Below, piece by piece: positions 10,275 to 21,453 of a DNA stretch of 64,000 bases. Positions within the stretch are counted from its first letter, which is position 1. Each line of letters begins with the position of its first letter. The position numbers were made by a program, and so were the translations under genes. Origin of the DNA: Pseudocercospora fijiensis CIRAD86 (Eukaryota > Ascomycota > Dothideomycetes > Mycosphaerellales > Mycosphaerellaceae); NCBI RefSeq assembly GCF_000340215.1, contig NW_006921534.1, positions 4,029,041-4,093,040 of the forward strand. Direction: 5' to 3'. The notes under the pieces were generated by a model. The model was not told the origin of the DNA, did not search any database, and saw only the letters and a program-made list of their open reading frames with translations.

Positions 10275-12114
10275 ATGGACGTCAACAAGACTTCCTTCTA
10301 TCCTTTGCTGCCAGACATCCTCACCGACATCTCCAAGGCACATTTCGTCGCCATCGACCTGGAGCTTTCCGGCATTCCTTCTCATGTATCATGGGGAGCT
10401 GGCAAACGCACTCTCGACGAGCGATATCAAGCAGTCAAGGAAGCCGCAGAGCGGTATCAGATTCTACAAATCGGCCTCACGTGCGTCGAGCAAGATGTTC
10501 TGAATGACCGGTACATTCTACGGCCCTACAACTTCGACCTCTGCCCACTCATTTACGAACGTGGACTTGATGTCGAGCGAAATTTCTCGTTTCAGTCTGG
10601 CGCCGGCGAGTTTCTCATGGGCGTGGGCTTCGACATGAACAAGCCCTTCCGGGATGGCGTACCATATCTAAGCCGTTCAGAAGCACGGCAGGCACGAGAA
10701 AGCTACGAGAAACGGCAGAAGCGCGGCAACATTGCTGATATAGAGGTCAAGCCAACTGAAACCGAGACCCTAGCATTCATGGACCGCGTACGGAAGGAGG
10801 TTCAGGCATGGGTTGACTCCAAAAACGTGGCAACGCACGATTACCTCAACATTGCGCCGGCTGGCAGCGACGTTCTCGTTAATGGCGAGTCGTCAGCTGA
10901 AATGCCGCGTCTGGAGAAGAGGCTTGTCCATCAGCTTGTTCGTGCTGAGTTCCCGGAACTGGTGACATTTGGTACGATCAACATCTGCATACACAACCCC
11001 GAGGTCCGCTGACATGACATCCAGGCCGGCGCAATTTCGTGCAGATTGTCAAGTTCGACAAGGAGCGTGAGGATCGCATAGCAGTAGAGAGGAAGGAGCG
11101 ATTCGAAGCACAGCTGAATCGACAAAAGGGTTTCCGATGGATCATTGAGGCCATGCATGGCTCCAATATTGCCAATCTAGACCTGATGGAGTGCGCGAAG
11201 GACGCCGTGACAGGTACGTTTCCACAACCCTCACATGTCGAAGATAATACTGACAAGACCTAGGCGAGCCAATCTTTGCTGATATGGATACGCTCAAGGC
11301 CGAATTCTTTCGAGCGCAAAACCTGCTTCGAGGCTGTCCACGAGTCATTGTTGGCCACAATTGCTTTCTCGACATGGTCTACATCTACCACACCTTCATT
11401 GGTCCCTTGCCTGCCACCGCGGAAGAGTTTCAGCAGAAGCTGCATAAGCTGTGGCCCATGGTCATCGATACCAAGTACATGTCCACTCATAACTGTGGTG
11501 ACATTCCCCCAATGTCCTCCCTGGAGCAGATAGCCGACCAATTGAAGCACCTGGAGACGCCAGTAGTCGAGACGGACAGCCAGCATCGCAAATACATCGA
11601 CACGACGCCATTCCACGAGGCCGGCTATGACAGCTTCCTCACAGCTCAGGTGGCGGTAAGACTGTCTGCCAAGCTGGAAGCCGAAGGAGCTTACGTCGAT
11701 GTGAACACGGCTCAGAACGGAGTGGCTGGCATGAAGCTAGCAGATGCTGCTCTCAATGCACCGAACACCTCAGCAGCTGGGACTACAAACAGTACGAAGG
11801 ACGAAAATGCACCGCCGAAGGAGGGATTCACGCCTTCAGTGCCCGGTGCTAAGTGGAAGCGCCGTGGAGACGACACAATAGGCCAGGCCGATCCTAATGA
11901 TCCCTTCTACAAGAACCCGAAAGATCTTAAATGGAGACACGTGCCCAACCACGTCACCGTCAAGAACGGCATGCCAATGTTTAATTCGGACTTCTGGCGA
12001 GTCTATGGAAACAAGCTTCGTGCCTTTGGCACAGTGGAGGAGGTCTGTAATCTTGACGGCGGCTCAAACACACCATTGAGTGATGAGGATGGTGGAGTCG
12101 AGGTCGACACGTAG
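10275..12114 (+). CDS. CAF1-family (PARN-like) 3' exoribonuclease
   Basis: Exons 10275-10971, 11025-11213 and 11264-12114 (1737 nt, 578 codons); introns of 53 and 50 nt have GTACG donors, and splicing restores TFGRRNFVQIV and VTGEPIFADMD. The ATG at 10275 is preceded by CAAA and starts the family N-terminus (MDVNKTSFYPLLPDI). The DEDDh catalytic set is visible: Asp and Glu in FVAIDLELSGI, Asp in VIVGHNCFLDMVYIYHTF, and His and Asp in FHEAGYDSFLTAQVAVRL. PARN-like enzymes remove 3' poly(A) or trim small RNA 3' ends; in fission yeast a related enzyme (Triman) trims small RNAs. Which substrate applies here is unknown. The C-terminus (KWKRRGDD... VKNGMPMFNSDFWRVYGNKLR) is well kept. All catalytic residues are present, so it should be active. 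Confidence 0.9.
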
Positions 12115-12527
12115 GGAGACGCCAGGCTCAGTACTTCAGTTCCCGACCCGGAACCAACCATGCAAGCAAGGCACAAGGCTCGTCGACAGAAGCAAAAATA
12201 CAGCTTGAGCGAGGCGTCGGAGCTTCATGCTTGGTATTGGGGCCCGGATCTTGATACTGTAGGATGGACGGCCATGCAATACTACTTCGGCTGGCGCTTG
12301 TCATAATCAAAAGCTTGAGGCGAGGCTGTGAGGCTAGTATGAGGGCCATGCGTTCAGCAGCACGCTAGAATCATAAGTGCACCTAAGTAGATTCCAAGAA
12401 CACTGATAAAGTATTCAAGAAGGCCTGCTCATTGGAGCCACTGTTTCATACAGGAAGCGTGTCTGGACACTTGCCGCACTAAGTTCATAACTTCATTCGA
12501 CTACTTTTGATCGTGACTCGCCGGCTA
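12115..12527. other. convergent 3' interval
   Basis: About 410 bp between the stops of the PARN-like gene and twinfilin. I see no gene, repeat or structured element. Confidence 0.6.
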
Positions 12528-13553
12528 TCACCGCCTACCAGGCCTCTTCGGCCTCGCAAACCCACCACCTCTCGGCGTCGCAGTCCCGCTACCAGGTGCA
12601 CTGTCACCTCCACCTGCCTCTGCGATTCCACCACTGACCACATCACCTGTCAACTCGCCAGGCTCCGTAGCTTCCAACGTCTTCGTCACAGAGATCCCCG
12701 CATCTCTTTCCGCGACGGTCCTCGTCCATGACTTGCCCGTGCTGTACACCATCCTCTCCTTGATCTTCGAAGCCGCAGGGCACGTGTATATAAACAAGAT
12801 ATTCGGTTGTGCAGACGTTGTCGAAGGATGACTGTAGAAGCTGTATCGAGGTTCGGAGGTCGAGATCAGGCCTGCTACATCTGAGGGTTGGACTTCGTCT
12901 TTCGAAGAATCCAGATGCAATGTCTCGTCCGGGAGTTCGAATTTCAGCTGCACTAATGTACCCTTGCAGTCCTCTTCTTTTAGACTTGCAAGGGCTTCGA
13001 GAACTCCGTCGCCCGTCGGCACGTTCACTCTTGATGTGACATGTCCTCTTCTGGCGCCTGTTCCTTGGGATTCTTGGGCTTCGGCCTCTTTTACGCCTGC
13101 TAGCCCTGCTTCCTCTTCTGTCAGAGGCGCTTTGAGAGCCTCGTGCTGCTCGTGCTTATCCCAGCCCGCGGGAGTGAGTTCTGAGGCTTCAGTCGCGAAA
13201 AGCGTTTGGCGAAAGCGTTCAATGCCTAGCTCGCGGACCAATGTCAAGCGGGTTGATGCGAAGAGCATCTTCTGCCGCACTGGAGCCGTGTTGGGGACGT
13301 AGGTGATTGCGACATAGCCGTCTGCTGCGCTGGGGTCTACTTTGAGGAGGATGTATGAGGCTGCATTCGGGTTGAGGTGCGGACTTAATTGTGAGAGGTC
13401 TTGCTTGAAGTCTTCTGCCTGGGCTGTGATGGTCGTTGTTGGAATGAGCTTTTCGCTTTCAATGCCTGCAAGGAGAGCGCGCTGAGAGTCGTCTGAGACA
13501 AAGTTGTTGAAGGCATCTGCCAGCTCTTGCGAGGCTGTGATTCCAGACTGCAT
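12528..13553 (-). CDS. TWF1: twinfilin (actin-monomer binding protein)
   Basis: A 341-codon single exon, the usual twinfilin length. Two ADF/cofilin-homology domains are visible. The first starts MQSGITASQELADAFNNF and includes DPSAADGYVAITYVPNTAPVRQKMLFASTRLTLVRELG. The second starts near FELPDETLHL and includes EPRYSFYSHPST and the strong block NILFIYTCPAASKIKERMVYSTGK. The tail is Gly/Pro/Arg-rich and ends RPKRPGRR, like the basic C-terminus that contacts capping protein in known twinfilins. Known role: sequesters ADP-actin monomers and acts with capping protein at cortical actin patches. It is head-to-head with the carboxymuconate-cyclase-like gene. Confidence 0.93.
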   Translation of the reverse strand: MQSGITASQELADAFNNFVSDDSQRALLAGIESEKLIPTTTITAQAEDFKQDLSQLSPHLNPNAASYILLKVDPSAADGYVAITYVPNTAPVRQKMLFASTRLTLVRELGIERFRQTLFATEASELTPAGWDKHEQHEALKAPLTEEEAGLAGVKEAEAQESQGTGARRGHVTSRVNVPTGDGVLEALASLKEEDCKGTLVQLKFELPDETLHLDSSKDEVQPSDVAGLISTSEPRYSFYSHPSTTSAQPNILFIYTCPAASKIKERMVYSTGKSWTRTVAERDAGISVTKTLEATEPGELTGDVVSGGIAEAGGGDSAPGSGTATPRGGGFARPKRPGRR

Positions 13554-14117
13554 TTTGAGTAAGATTATCGCTTGTCAGGCTGGAGTTTACGATCACATGC
13601 AATGTCGACTTGGATCGGAAGCTGGAACGAAGTGGGTGCCTCGGTCTTGGTTGGGGATGACGACATCGCATTCTACATCTACATCTTCACATCATGATAC
13701 AAACATATTCGGCGTTCATCATATTGCTCAATGAGCTCCTTTTAATGAACAGCTTTCGACTCTAGTGCAAGAGCAGAGCTTGAGCGACCCGAGGAGTCTT
13801 CAATGGTGAAGTCCCGGCCCGCGTACCTGCATACAAACTCCGTCACGAGCTCCCGAATATGCCCACTTCACCTATGCCCTGGTCTCCTCAGCATATGCAT
13901 CCCAGACTTGCTTCCGATGCATATCCGAGGAGTGAAGTCTGTTCCGATGCGCTTTTTGTTTAGATCAGCGTGGCAGTGCAAGCTCCTCTGACCCAAATCT
14001 CCCCCTTTTGCCTACACACAAATCTTCTGTAGACTCGACAGCAGGAAGAGGCCTTCAAAGCGACGGAACTTGTTTAGCCAAAACTGGTCTTCACCCGTCT
14101 ACGGCCACGGCGTCAGT
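13554..14117. promoter_or_regulatory. divergent intergenic region, twinfilin / cyclase-like
   Basis: A 564-bp shared upstream region of two divergent genes. No recognised operator or TATA box. The open frame starting at 14070 uses TTG and is better read as 5' UTR. Confidence 0.5.
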
Positions 14118-15263
14118 ATGGACTTCATAGTAGGCAGCTTCCGCACACCTTCACTCTGGCTACTACAATTCAACCCTGAGACCTCCAGCTTAAAAATCGT
14201 AAAAGAGCATCCAGCTATCGGCGGACATTCCTGGCTCTCACTATCCAAAGACAAGAAGAACCTTTATACCACAGTCTGGGCCGAGAAACCATGCATAGCC
14301 TCCTACGAAATTCGATCTGGGGGCCGAGACATCCAATTCCTGAATGCCAAGCACGTAAAATCTCTTGCTGGATATGTGTGTAACAACGAGACACATGTCT
14401 TCTCGACTAGTGGTCCTTCTGGAGAAGTGTTCCGCAAGGAGGCTGACGGGTCGCTGGGGAGCTTGGTTCAGGAACTTGACTTTGTGACTGGTCAGGGAGA
14501 GAATCAATCTGAGAAGAGAGGCGAAGTGGCGCATGGGGACTTTGGGGGTCTGAGGCATGGTGCTCATTCTGCGGATCTATCGCCGGATGGCAAATATTTA
14601 TATGTTGCGGACATTGGACGAAACTGTATCTGGACGTACAGCGTTACGCATTCGAAACGAGGAACTGATGAACTGCCATTGAAGTTTGGAACGAAGCATA
14701 TCTCGCCGAGAAGTCATGATGGACCTCGTCATACCTGGCCACATCCAAATGGCAAGATCTTGTATTGCTTGCAGGAGCACAGCAGTATGGTCGATGTTTT
14801 CAGTATAGCAGAAGATGGTGTCACCCTGAAGCATCTTCAAGGCGCTCCTGTGCTTCCTGAAGGCAAAGACTGCAAGAACTACTGGGCGGATGAAGTCAGG
14901 TGCTCTCTTGGCCCAGATCCACAGAAACCACGGCATCTTTTTGCCTCCAATCGAGGACTCGATGCAAGCACAATGGGATATGTTGCTGCTTACGTCTTGA
15001 AGGAAGATGGAACGTTGGGGAGCGAGACCCCTCTTGACATTTGGGAGACACCCACTTCTGGTGGACTTGCGAATGCTATTGAAGTGGCGCCCTATGATCC
15101 TAAGCATGGAAGTAGCGAGTACTTGGCTTTGTGCGATAGCGAGGAAGGGGTAGTGTCTGTTCTGAAGTTTGATGGGAAGAAGATCAGTGAAGTTGCAAGA
15201 GTCAGCTTGGGTAAGACAGAAGATGGAAAGGTCATTGGCGCGGCTACGCCAGTGTGGTTATAA
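14118..15263 (+). CDS. carboxy-cis,cis-muconate cyclase-like seven-bladed propeller protein
   Basis: A single exon of 381 codons. The first in-frame ATG (14118, MDFIVGSFRTPSLW) is used. The GSFRTPSLWLLQFNPETSSL start, repeated WLSLS/DKKNLY blade strands, and HGAHSADLSPDGKYLYVADIGRNCIWTYSV (a lactonase-type propeller signature) point to the fungal 3-carboxy-cis,cis-muconate lactonizing enzyme family. In the beta-ketoadipate route this enzyme closes 3-carboxymuconate to a lactone during catabolism of protocatechuate-type aromatics. Many paralogues of this fold act on other or unknown lactones, and no other catabolic gene lies nearby, so the exact substrate is open. Confidence 0.72.
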   Translation: MDFIVGSFRTPSLWLLQFNPETSSLKIVKEHPAIGGHSWLSLSKDKKNLYTTVWAEKPCIASYEIRSGGRDIQFLNAKHVKSLAGYVCNNETHVFSTSGPSGEVFRKEADGSLGSLVQELDFVTGQGENQSEKRGEVAHGDFGGLRHGAHSADLSPDGKYLYVADIGRNCIWTYSVTHSKRGTDELPLKFGTKHISPRSHDGPRHTWPHPNGKILYCLQEHSSMVDVFSIAEDGVTLKHLQGAPVLPEGKDCKNYWADEVRCSLGPDPQKPRHLFASNRGLDASTMGYVAAYVLKEDGTLGSETPLDIWETPTSGGLANAIEVAPYDPKHGSSEYLALCDSEEGVVSVLKFDGKKISEVARVSLGKTEDGKVIGAATPVWL

Positions 15264-16000
15264 AGCAGATTTTGAGGATCATGGCTACTCTCTGCACTGC
15301 ACCTGCAACTCCTGCACCCTTATCCGAGTACCTCCACAATAGATACTCTAGTGCAACTTCCTCTGACTGAGTGTACCAAATTTAGTCCTTCTAGCTAACA
15401 TAAATCGGGCCCGCTTTGGCTTGTAGTTTCCGCAGACTCGTAAGATGTGCCTCGCTCTCGAATTTTTTTTCAGCAACGAAACCACAAGACTTCGGATTCG
15501 TTGTTGAAGAAGAACCATTTCCAGCATTTGATTCTGCTATCCCAAAGATACGGACAGCAGCCGTAAGTGTCTCGGGCATCCTGACCAAATAGAAGGTCTG
15601 AATTGGTTTCTGGAATGTTGCTGAGAGTGAGGCAGTGCTATAACACGGGAAGCTGATTCGGGTGTGTGCTAAAAATCAATCCAGGAAGAGCTACATGCGA
15701 CACAGCTATATAGTAAGCAACAACCATCAGGCTGCGCATGCAGCTTCCGCGATCCGCGACGTATCGTTAACTGCACTCGCAGCAAATCAGAGCCAGTTCC
15801 AAACCCGGAACGGGGCTTTGAATAATATCTGATTTGAGTACGTATGTCGCATCCTGTTCGGACGCTACTAGGTATAATGTACAGTCCTAGAGCCATCGCT
15901 CAATGAAGGTATGCAGAGAGCGCTGCGCGCCAAACTTCACGCGCCGAAAGGCTCAGATACCCGCACCACAGCAGTGCCCTTCTTCACCCATGAAAAGCAT
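15264..16000. other. convergent 3' interval
   Basis: About 740 bp between convergent stops. Short frames at 15391-15588 and 15669-15896 have no motif. Nothing else seen. Confidence 0.55.
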
Positions 16001-19000
16001 TCATCGATACTCGACCTCATCTTCGTACTTGTAGCTGATTCGCCGCTGCTTACTGCCCTTTTTCATGATGCGGTGCTGGTCGCCTTTCGGACCGCGTGGC
16101 GCGTTCATAAGCTCGTTGTCATCATCGCCTCTACCACGCTTGCCGAGGCTTGACGACTGCGTGGACAGTCGGCGCTGCGCCTCTCTGGCTTCGCGATTCT
16201 GCTGCGCGCGAGCACGTTCTTCGGCGTACGGGTCAGAAGAGGCTGGTGCTGGTGCAGTGGGAGGCGCCATCTCCTTCTCCTTGTTTGCGCGAGCTGACTT
16301 GGATCCTTTGATCTTGAAACCAAGTTCATCTGACGGCGGTTCAATAATCTTTCTCGCTGGTTCTGGCTCACGACGGGACTCACGTGGACGCTCATACTTC
16401 GACGAACGAGAAGAGCGATCCTTATCCTTTCTAGCATACTCATAGTCGTCATCACGGCTGGAATGCTTCCGGCCGCTACGTGAGTCTTTGTAGTCATCTC
16501 CATAACGGTCGCTCTTGCTCTTGCGACGGGAATAGTCATCCTCCGCATACTCCTTCGCAGGAGATCTTGAGCGATGACGGCGACTTCTATGCTTGTCTTT
16601 ACTCCTATCTCGATGCGATCGAGAAGAACGATACTCATCTTCCTCCTTATCACGGTGACGTCGTCGAGAGCCATCGTCAGTCCGTGATTCTGAGCGCGAG
16701 CGGTACTTGCCATCGCTACGATCATCTTCATCATAGCGACGCTCCTTGTCCTTGCGCTTCTGTCTCTCACGCTCCTTCCGACGTTTATATGCGGCATCTG
16801 ACTCATGCTCATCGTTAGCAGTCTGCTGTTCGTGTCTCTCATCGTGATGGCGAGACCGGGACCGTGATGGAGAGTGATCACGATTGTCGTGTTCAGCCTC
16901 CTGCTTGGGAGCTTCCTGCTTCTGTGGCTCGACAGATCTTGGGCGAGATTCAGGCCTCGCTTGTGGTGCAGGCGTTGGCGCCGGCTTCTGAACCACGTTG
17001 ACTCTGCTGAAGTAGCCAGTGTTTGGTCTGCCCTCGCGCATAGCTTTGGGCCCGGTCGGTGCGTTGACAGGCGGAGCTGGTGTAGGCGTGAGGTCGGTAC
17101 TATCAGTTCCTCTGCCACCAAATGCGCCATAGCCGCCACGACCTCTGAAGCCTCCACGGCCGCTGAAGTTATTGAAGCCTTGATGACCATGGCCGAACTG
17201 CTGCTGATCCTGCATGCCGCCTTCGAAGCTGCCATATGAAGCATCTTGAACTGAAGCATCAGCCATGTTGCTGTCGCCCTGGATTCCTTCATCGCCCTCA
17301 TACGTGCCGCTGTCTTCCGCTGCCTGACTAGGATCTGCATCTGGATTAGCATACCATCAAGAAGCACACGACATAGATATTACTCACCATGTGCGTCATG
17401 TCCGTGACCATTCTCCATCACGACATCCTTGTCGTCTGTGATATTAGTCTCGTCTCCTGCTTGGTTAGTACTTGTGCCATCCTGGTCTCCGTTGGTCTCG
17501 GCATCATGTGACTTGGCACCTGTTTCCGCAGGAACGCCATCTGGACCTGGCAACGCGTCGTAGCTGGGAGAGCCGCGACGTTGGGAGGGCACATCGTTGG
17601 CACTTGCACCGGCCTGCTGCGGGCCACCGGACTGGTGTTGCGCAAACTGACTATGGTTGCCATACTGCTGTTGTTGCTGGTATTGCCAGCTACCACGGCC
17701 ACGGCCGTATTGGTTACCTCGAGCTCCTCTACCGAAGCCACGGCCGTAACCACGACCGTAGCCACGATTATTGTAGAAATCATTCGACCGAGGACCGTTT
17801 CCGAAATTCTGTGATTGCATATAGTTTCCTTGATTGGGAAAGAAACCGGGCCCATTCATGCCATTGAAGTCGCCCATACCAGACATGCCGCCACCCATGT
17901 TGCCCATCCCCATGCCCATCATAGCACTCATATCGCCCATGCCGCCGAAGTTGCCTCCGAACATCATTGAGGGGTCCATGTTCATGCCTGCCGCTTTGCT
18001 CAGCTTGCGTATCTTGTTGGCGAGAAAATTGTACCTACCCATCATGTTTGGCATGGCCATGAAGTTTGGCATTCCCATCATCGGGTTGAAGCCATTCATG
18101 TTCATATTGCCAAAGTTGTTGTTGCCGAATCCGTTCATGCCTTGGTTGAAGTTATTGAAATCCTGTTGTTGCTGCTGATCCATTTGCATGTTCTGATTGG
18201 TATTCTCGCTCTCGCCATTAGCCTGGTTATTGTACTGCTGGTCTCCCTCTGCTGAGTACTGCTGTTCTTCATTTTCAGGTCTCTCGGTTGTGATCACAAC
18301 ATCATCGTCATCGTCGTCATCTTCATCCTGCTCCGCATCTTGAGCCTTCTCTCCGGCCGACTCCAGATCTCCATCCGCAGGTGCAGTGTCGAGCTGATGT
18401 AAGTCAGCACATGCGAGATTGATAGTTACAAGATGGCTTCTTACCTCTTGTTCTGACGCCGCCCCTAGCTCTGCCGACGGCGCGGCTTCTTCTGGCGCAA
18501 TAGCAGCTCCCGCGTCGCCCTCCACAGCTGGAGTCGGCGCGGGCCCTGACTCTGCCAGTGTGAGTGTGGCGGCTGCTACAGGCGGAGTCTCGAAAGCTGC
18601 TGCTGCTGGAGCGAGTGGTTTTGGCGTATTTCCGGTGAGATCAATGCCGCGCTTCTTCGCCTCGTTCTTGATAAAGACCTTGACGGTGGTCTGCAAGCTT
18701 TTTGCGGGCGATACCAGGTCTGGGGAGAATGGAGAGTGCTCACACACAGGGCATGAATCCCCACTAAGTGAGTCGTTGCCTAAAACAGGTCAGATATCAT
18801 TACACGAGCATGGAAGCAGTCAGACATACACTCGCCGCAGATTGTGCTATCGCAGCAGCCCAGCTTCACGGCATGAATGGCGAGTCTGTTGCATGTCGCG
18901 CAGCGAAGCTTCTCGGGTATGGACTCCAATTCGAGCGATCTGTGCCCGATGTCAGTTGCATATCATCCTAGTCTCGTGCAATGGCGCGCACCTAGCGAAT

Positions 19001-19041
19001 TCCACCGACGCTGGATTCAGCGAGCTCTTCGCATCTGCCAT
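16001..19041 (-). CDS. RING-like zinc-binding protein with long Gln/Asn/Gly-rich and RS-rich tail
   Basis: A five-exon model on the minus strand: 18992-19041, 18830-18939, 18445-18779, 17388-18393, 16001-17340; 2841 nt, exactly 947 codons with stop. Introns are 52, 50, 51 and 47 nt; the third is in phase and without stops, so it is easily missed. The N-terminus (MADAKSSLNPASVEFAR) leads to a Cys-rich module with CATCN, GCCDSTICGEC and CPVCEH, then SLQTTVKVFIKNEAKKRG. This is a RING/U-box-like pattern similar to the Mpe1/RBBP6 zinc module but without a visible DWNN domain. The middle is Ala/Pro, acidic, then Met/Asn/Gly/Gln-rich with GRGYGRGFGRG (RGG-like). The last third is Arg/Ser/Asp/Glu-rich and ends QRRISYKYEDEVEYR. 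I infer a nuclear RNA-processing or ubiquitin-ligase role; the family has no name I can give. Confidence 0.8.
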
Positions 19042-19676
19042 ATTGCTTGTAGGCGTTGATATTGGCGCGGCTGGGGATGGCTTGTTGGGTGTCCAGATGG
19101 TCGCGCAGCTGCGGATGAGTGCCGCAGCTTACGGAAGGAGTGTCGCCTGCTCCGTTTGCTTCATCGGCGGTGATCGCGGTGGTATGGATATCGGGTCGCG
19201 CGGCGCCAGTGATATGTTGGAGGTTTGGGAATGTCGAGGTGCGAGGTGCGAGGTGCGAGGCGCGGACCGCCGCGAAGATGTCGTTTGGGCGGCGTGTGGA
19301 AGTCGCGCGTGAGCAGAAAAGCATGAAGTCGACGGGTAAACTCCGGCAAGCACTGCCGCCGAACTTTGCGAGCTTCGTGGCTGAGTAAGCAATTTTTGTG
19401 CGACCCTCACCTTCGATGTCTTGCACGGTTGGCAATAGAACCATCACTTTGGGCAAGAACGCAGCAAAGTGGATTGCCCATGAGTTGTAGTGTCTGAACC
19501 CGGGCAGCCTGTCTTAGAAACACTGGATTACATTCACATGGTTGCAGTGGCTTGTGAAAGCTCCGATATAGAACTACGTCAACCGCACGGACGGATTTGC
19601 ATCCTCGGTCGCCGCCAATGTCTCACGCTTCGCACTTCATCTCTGTCACTCAGTGACTCTCCATGAACTCGCTACA
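19042..19676. promoter_or_regulatory. divergent intergenic region with short GAGGTGC repeats
   Basis: The 635-bp upstream region of the RING-like gene (minus) and the hydrolase gene (plus). About 19236-19262 holds three tandem copies of a 7-bp GAGGTGC-type unit ending in a diverged copy. No coding evidence. Confidence 0.55.
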
Positions 19677-20911
19677 ATGATCCTAGACCAGATCGCATGG
19701 CTTGATTGCCTCGTTTTCCTGCTTTTCCTTGCACCCCAGCTGCTCATACAGGTCGGCTTCTTTCAGACGCTGACATGCGGCATCAAGGCTCTTCCCTTTC
19801 TAGGTGACTCGGACTGCCTAGTTCAACATTGGCCAGATACTGACTCTGGATAGCTTTTCGCATGCCATATCAGCTTGTGCGTGAGCGTTATGTGCTGAGG
19901 AAGAAACAACAGCCTCCATTTGTCCGAAAGGCAACGCTCTTTCAGGACGTCGTCATACGATGTGTCAGATATGCTTTTGCAGACATACCTGCTTCCATAG
20001 GCAAGGTCTTCTTTTCGAAATGGGTGGCCTTGCCATTCATGCGCTTCCGAATGCTTCGTCACGGCATCTTCAGCAAGCCGATCTACTGGCGTGACGTCAA
20101 CAAGGATGGCCTCAAAGGAATCTACGCGGTCATGGATGCTTCGCGCAGACCAGACATTGTGCTCTACTACTGCCATGGAGGTGGCTTCTCCATGGGCTCA
20201 TCATACTTCTACCTCGAGTTTCTCCTCGTCTGGCTCACACTGCTGAAGCAAGCAGGCTATGATAACCCGGCTCTATTCGCGTTGGAATACACCTTGGTCC
20301 CAGAGGCCACATATCCAACACAGGTCCAAGAAGCGCTTGCCGGATACAAGTACGTTCTCTCCATCGCGGACGACCCGTCACGGATATGTGTAGGTGGTGA
20401 TTCGGCAGGTGCCACGCTGGTTCTTAGCCTCATGCTTGCCGTGTCAGGCTACTCGTCTCTCAAGAACAAGATGCCAGGTCTTGCTGTGATAATATCACCC
20501 TGGGCAACGATTATCTCGTCGAAGAACCAGAATACAAGATCGGACTACCTGAATGCCGAGAGCCTTCGTCTATATGGATCACAGTACATTGGCAAGAATG
20601 GTTCTCCTGACAATGCTTTGGTCTCCCCTGGACGCTGTAACGATTTGAGCTGGTGGAAGAGAGCATCACCAAGCCAAGGCTGGTATTTCATGTACGGTTC
20701 GGAGGAGGTCTTCCAGCCTGAAGCGAAAGACTTGATTGCGCAGCTGAGAAAAGCGGAGGTGCGAGTCGATGAGTACGAAGAGCAAGGCTGGATACATGCC
20801 TGGCCGATCGTCAAGCTCTTTCTGTGCAACGAGCAAGCTGAACGACAGAGTGGGTTGAGGAGGATTGTAAAGATCACATCCGAGCGAATAGAGCCATCAA
20901 GAGCACGCTAA
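19677..20911 (+). CDS. alpha/beta-hydrolase fold-3 protein (HSL-like esterase), membrane-anchored
   Basis: Exons 19677-19803 and 19854-20911 (1185 nt, 394 codons). The 50-nt intron (GTGACT...GGATAG with a CTGAC branch) joins ALPFL to AFRMPYQLVRERYVL; without it the N-terminal helix is lost. The N-terminus is a hydrophobic segment (LDCLVFLLFLAPQLLIQVGF), a likely signal anchor. The core has the HSL-type oxyanion motif HGGGFSMGS, the nucleophile elbow GGDSAGATL with the catalytic Ser, and a late His in IHAWPIVKLF. Family members are esterases/lipases or steroid-type deacetylases at the ER or lipid droplets; the substrate is unknown. The catalytic set looks complete. The acid residue is probably in the SEEVFQPEA region, which is inferred. 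Confidence 0.8.
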
Positions 20912-21203
20912 AATGATATACACTTTAGACCTTTCGCCACGAGACCAAGAAAGAAATGCAGCAAATGTACAGGAGCCGAAATTGCTCTCTTCTATTTCCC
21001 GCTATGAGACTTGCAAGGCTTTCACGCATCGTCAAAGGGTTGCTACGAGCGAGAAGGGTTAACCCAAGGCTGGGAGTCATGTCCTCAAAGCTACCATGAT
21101 CTCGCACACCTGCTTAACCTCAAACTTGCGTTGGATTAATCACTTAAGACCTGGAACCGACAGCAAAGGAGGTCACAACTCGTGAAGCGTCCAGGCATAC
21201 GAA

Positions 21204-21323
21204 ATGTCGCTAAAACCAAACTCTCGCTCGTGCTACCTTTTCGCTCTTCCAGCTGAGCTCAGGAACTTGATCTATCATTTTGCTCCGGTCGATAATGACG
21301 AGCGGCCGTGGAAGGATGTCTAG
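21204..21323 (+). pseudogene. truncated F-box-like gene fragment
   Basis: A 39-codon frame from ATG to TAG that begins MSLKPNSRS and contains YLFALPAELRNLIYHFAP, the LPxELRNxIY block that opens F-box-like proteins in these fungi. It stops right after the motif (DNDERPWKDV) and no splice donor at the end would extend it. The neighbouring minus-strand gene at 21454-22056 has the same block (LLTLPGELRNRIYRLVL), so this is likely the remnant of a relative. A very short functional peptide is possible but unsupported. Confidence 0.6.
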
Positions 21324-21453
21324 ACGCAAGCAAGCACAAGCGAATTTCTAGATAACGTCTTTTGAGCCGCCGAACTTCAATTTGGAAACCTGTCCTTCTA
21401 ACCGAGCAGCTCTGCCACCACTAATATGTAGTGATTCTTCAGTCCACAGAAAC

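Noticed and set aside
16105..17367. 420-codon minus-strand frame overlapping the RING-like gene tail
   Set aside because: A shifted reading of the Arg/Ser-rich repeats; the chosen frame joins upstream exons with canonical splice sites and the whole sums to a multiple of three.
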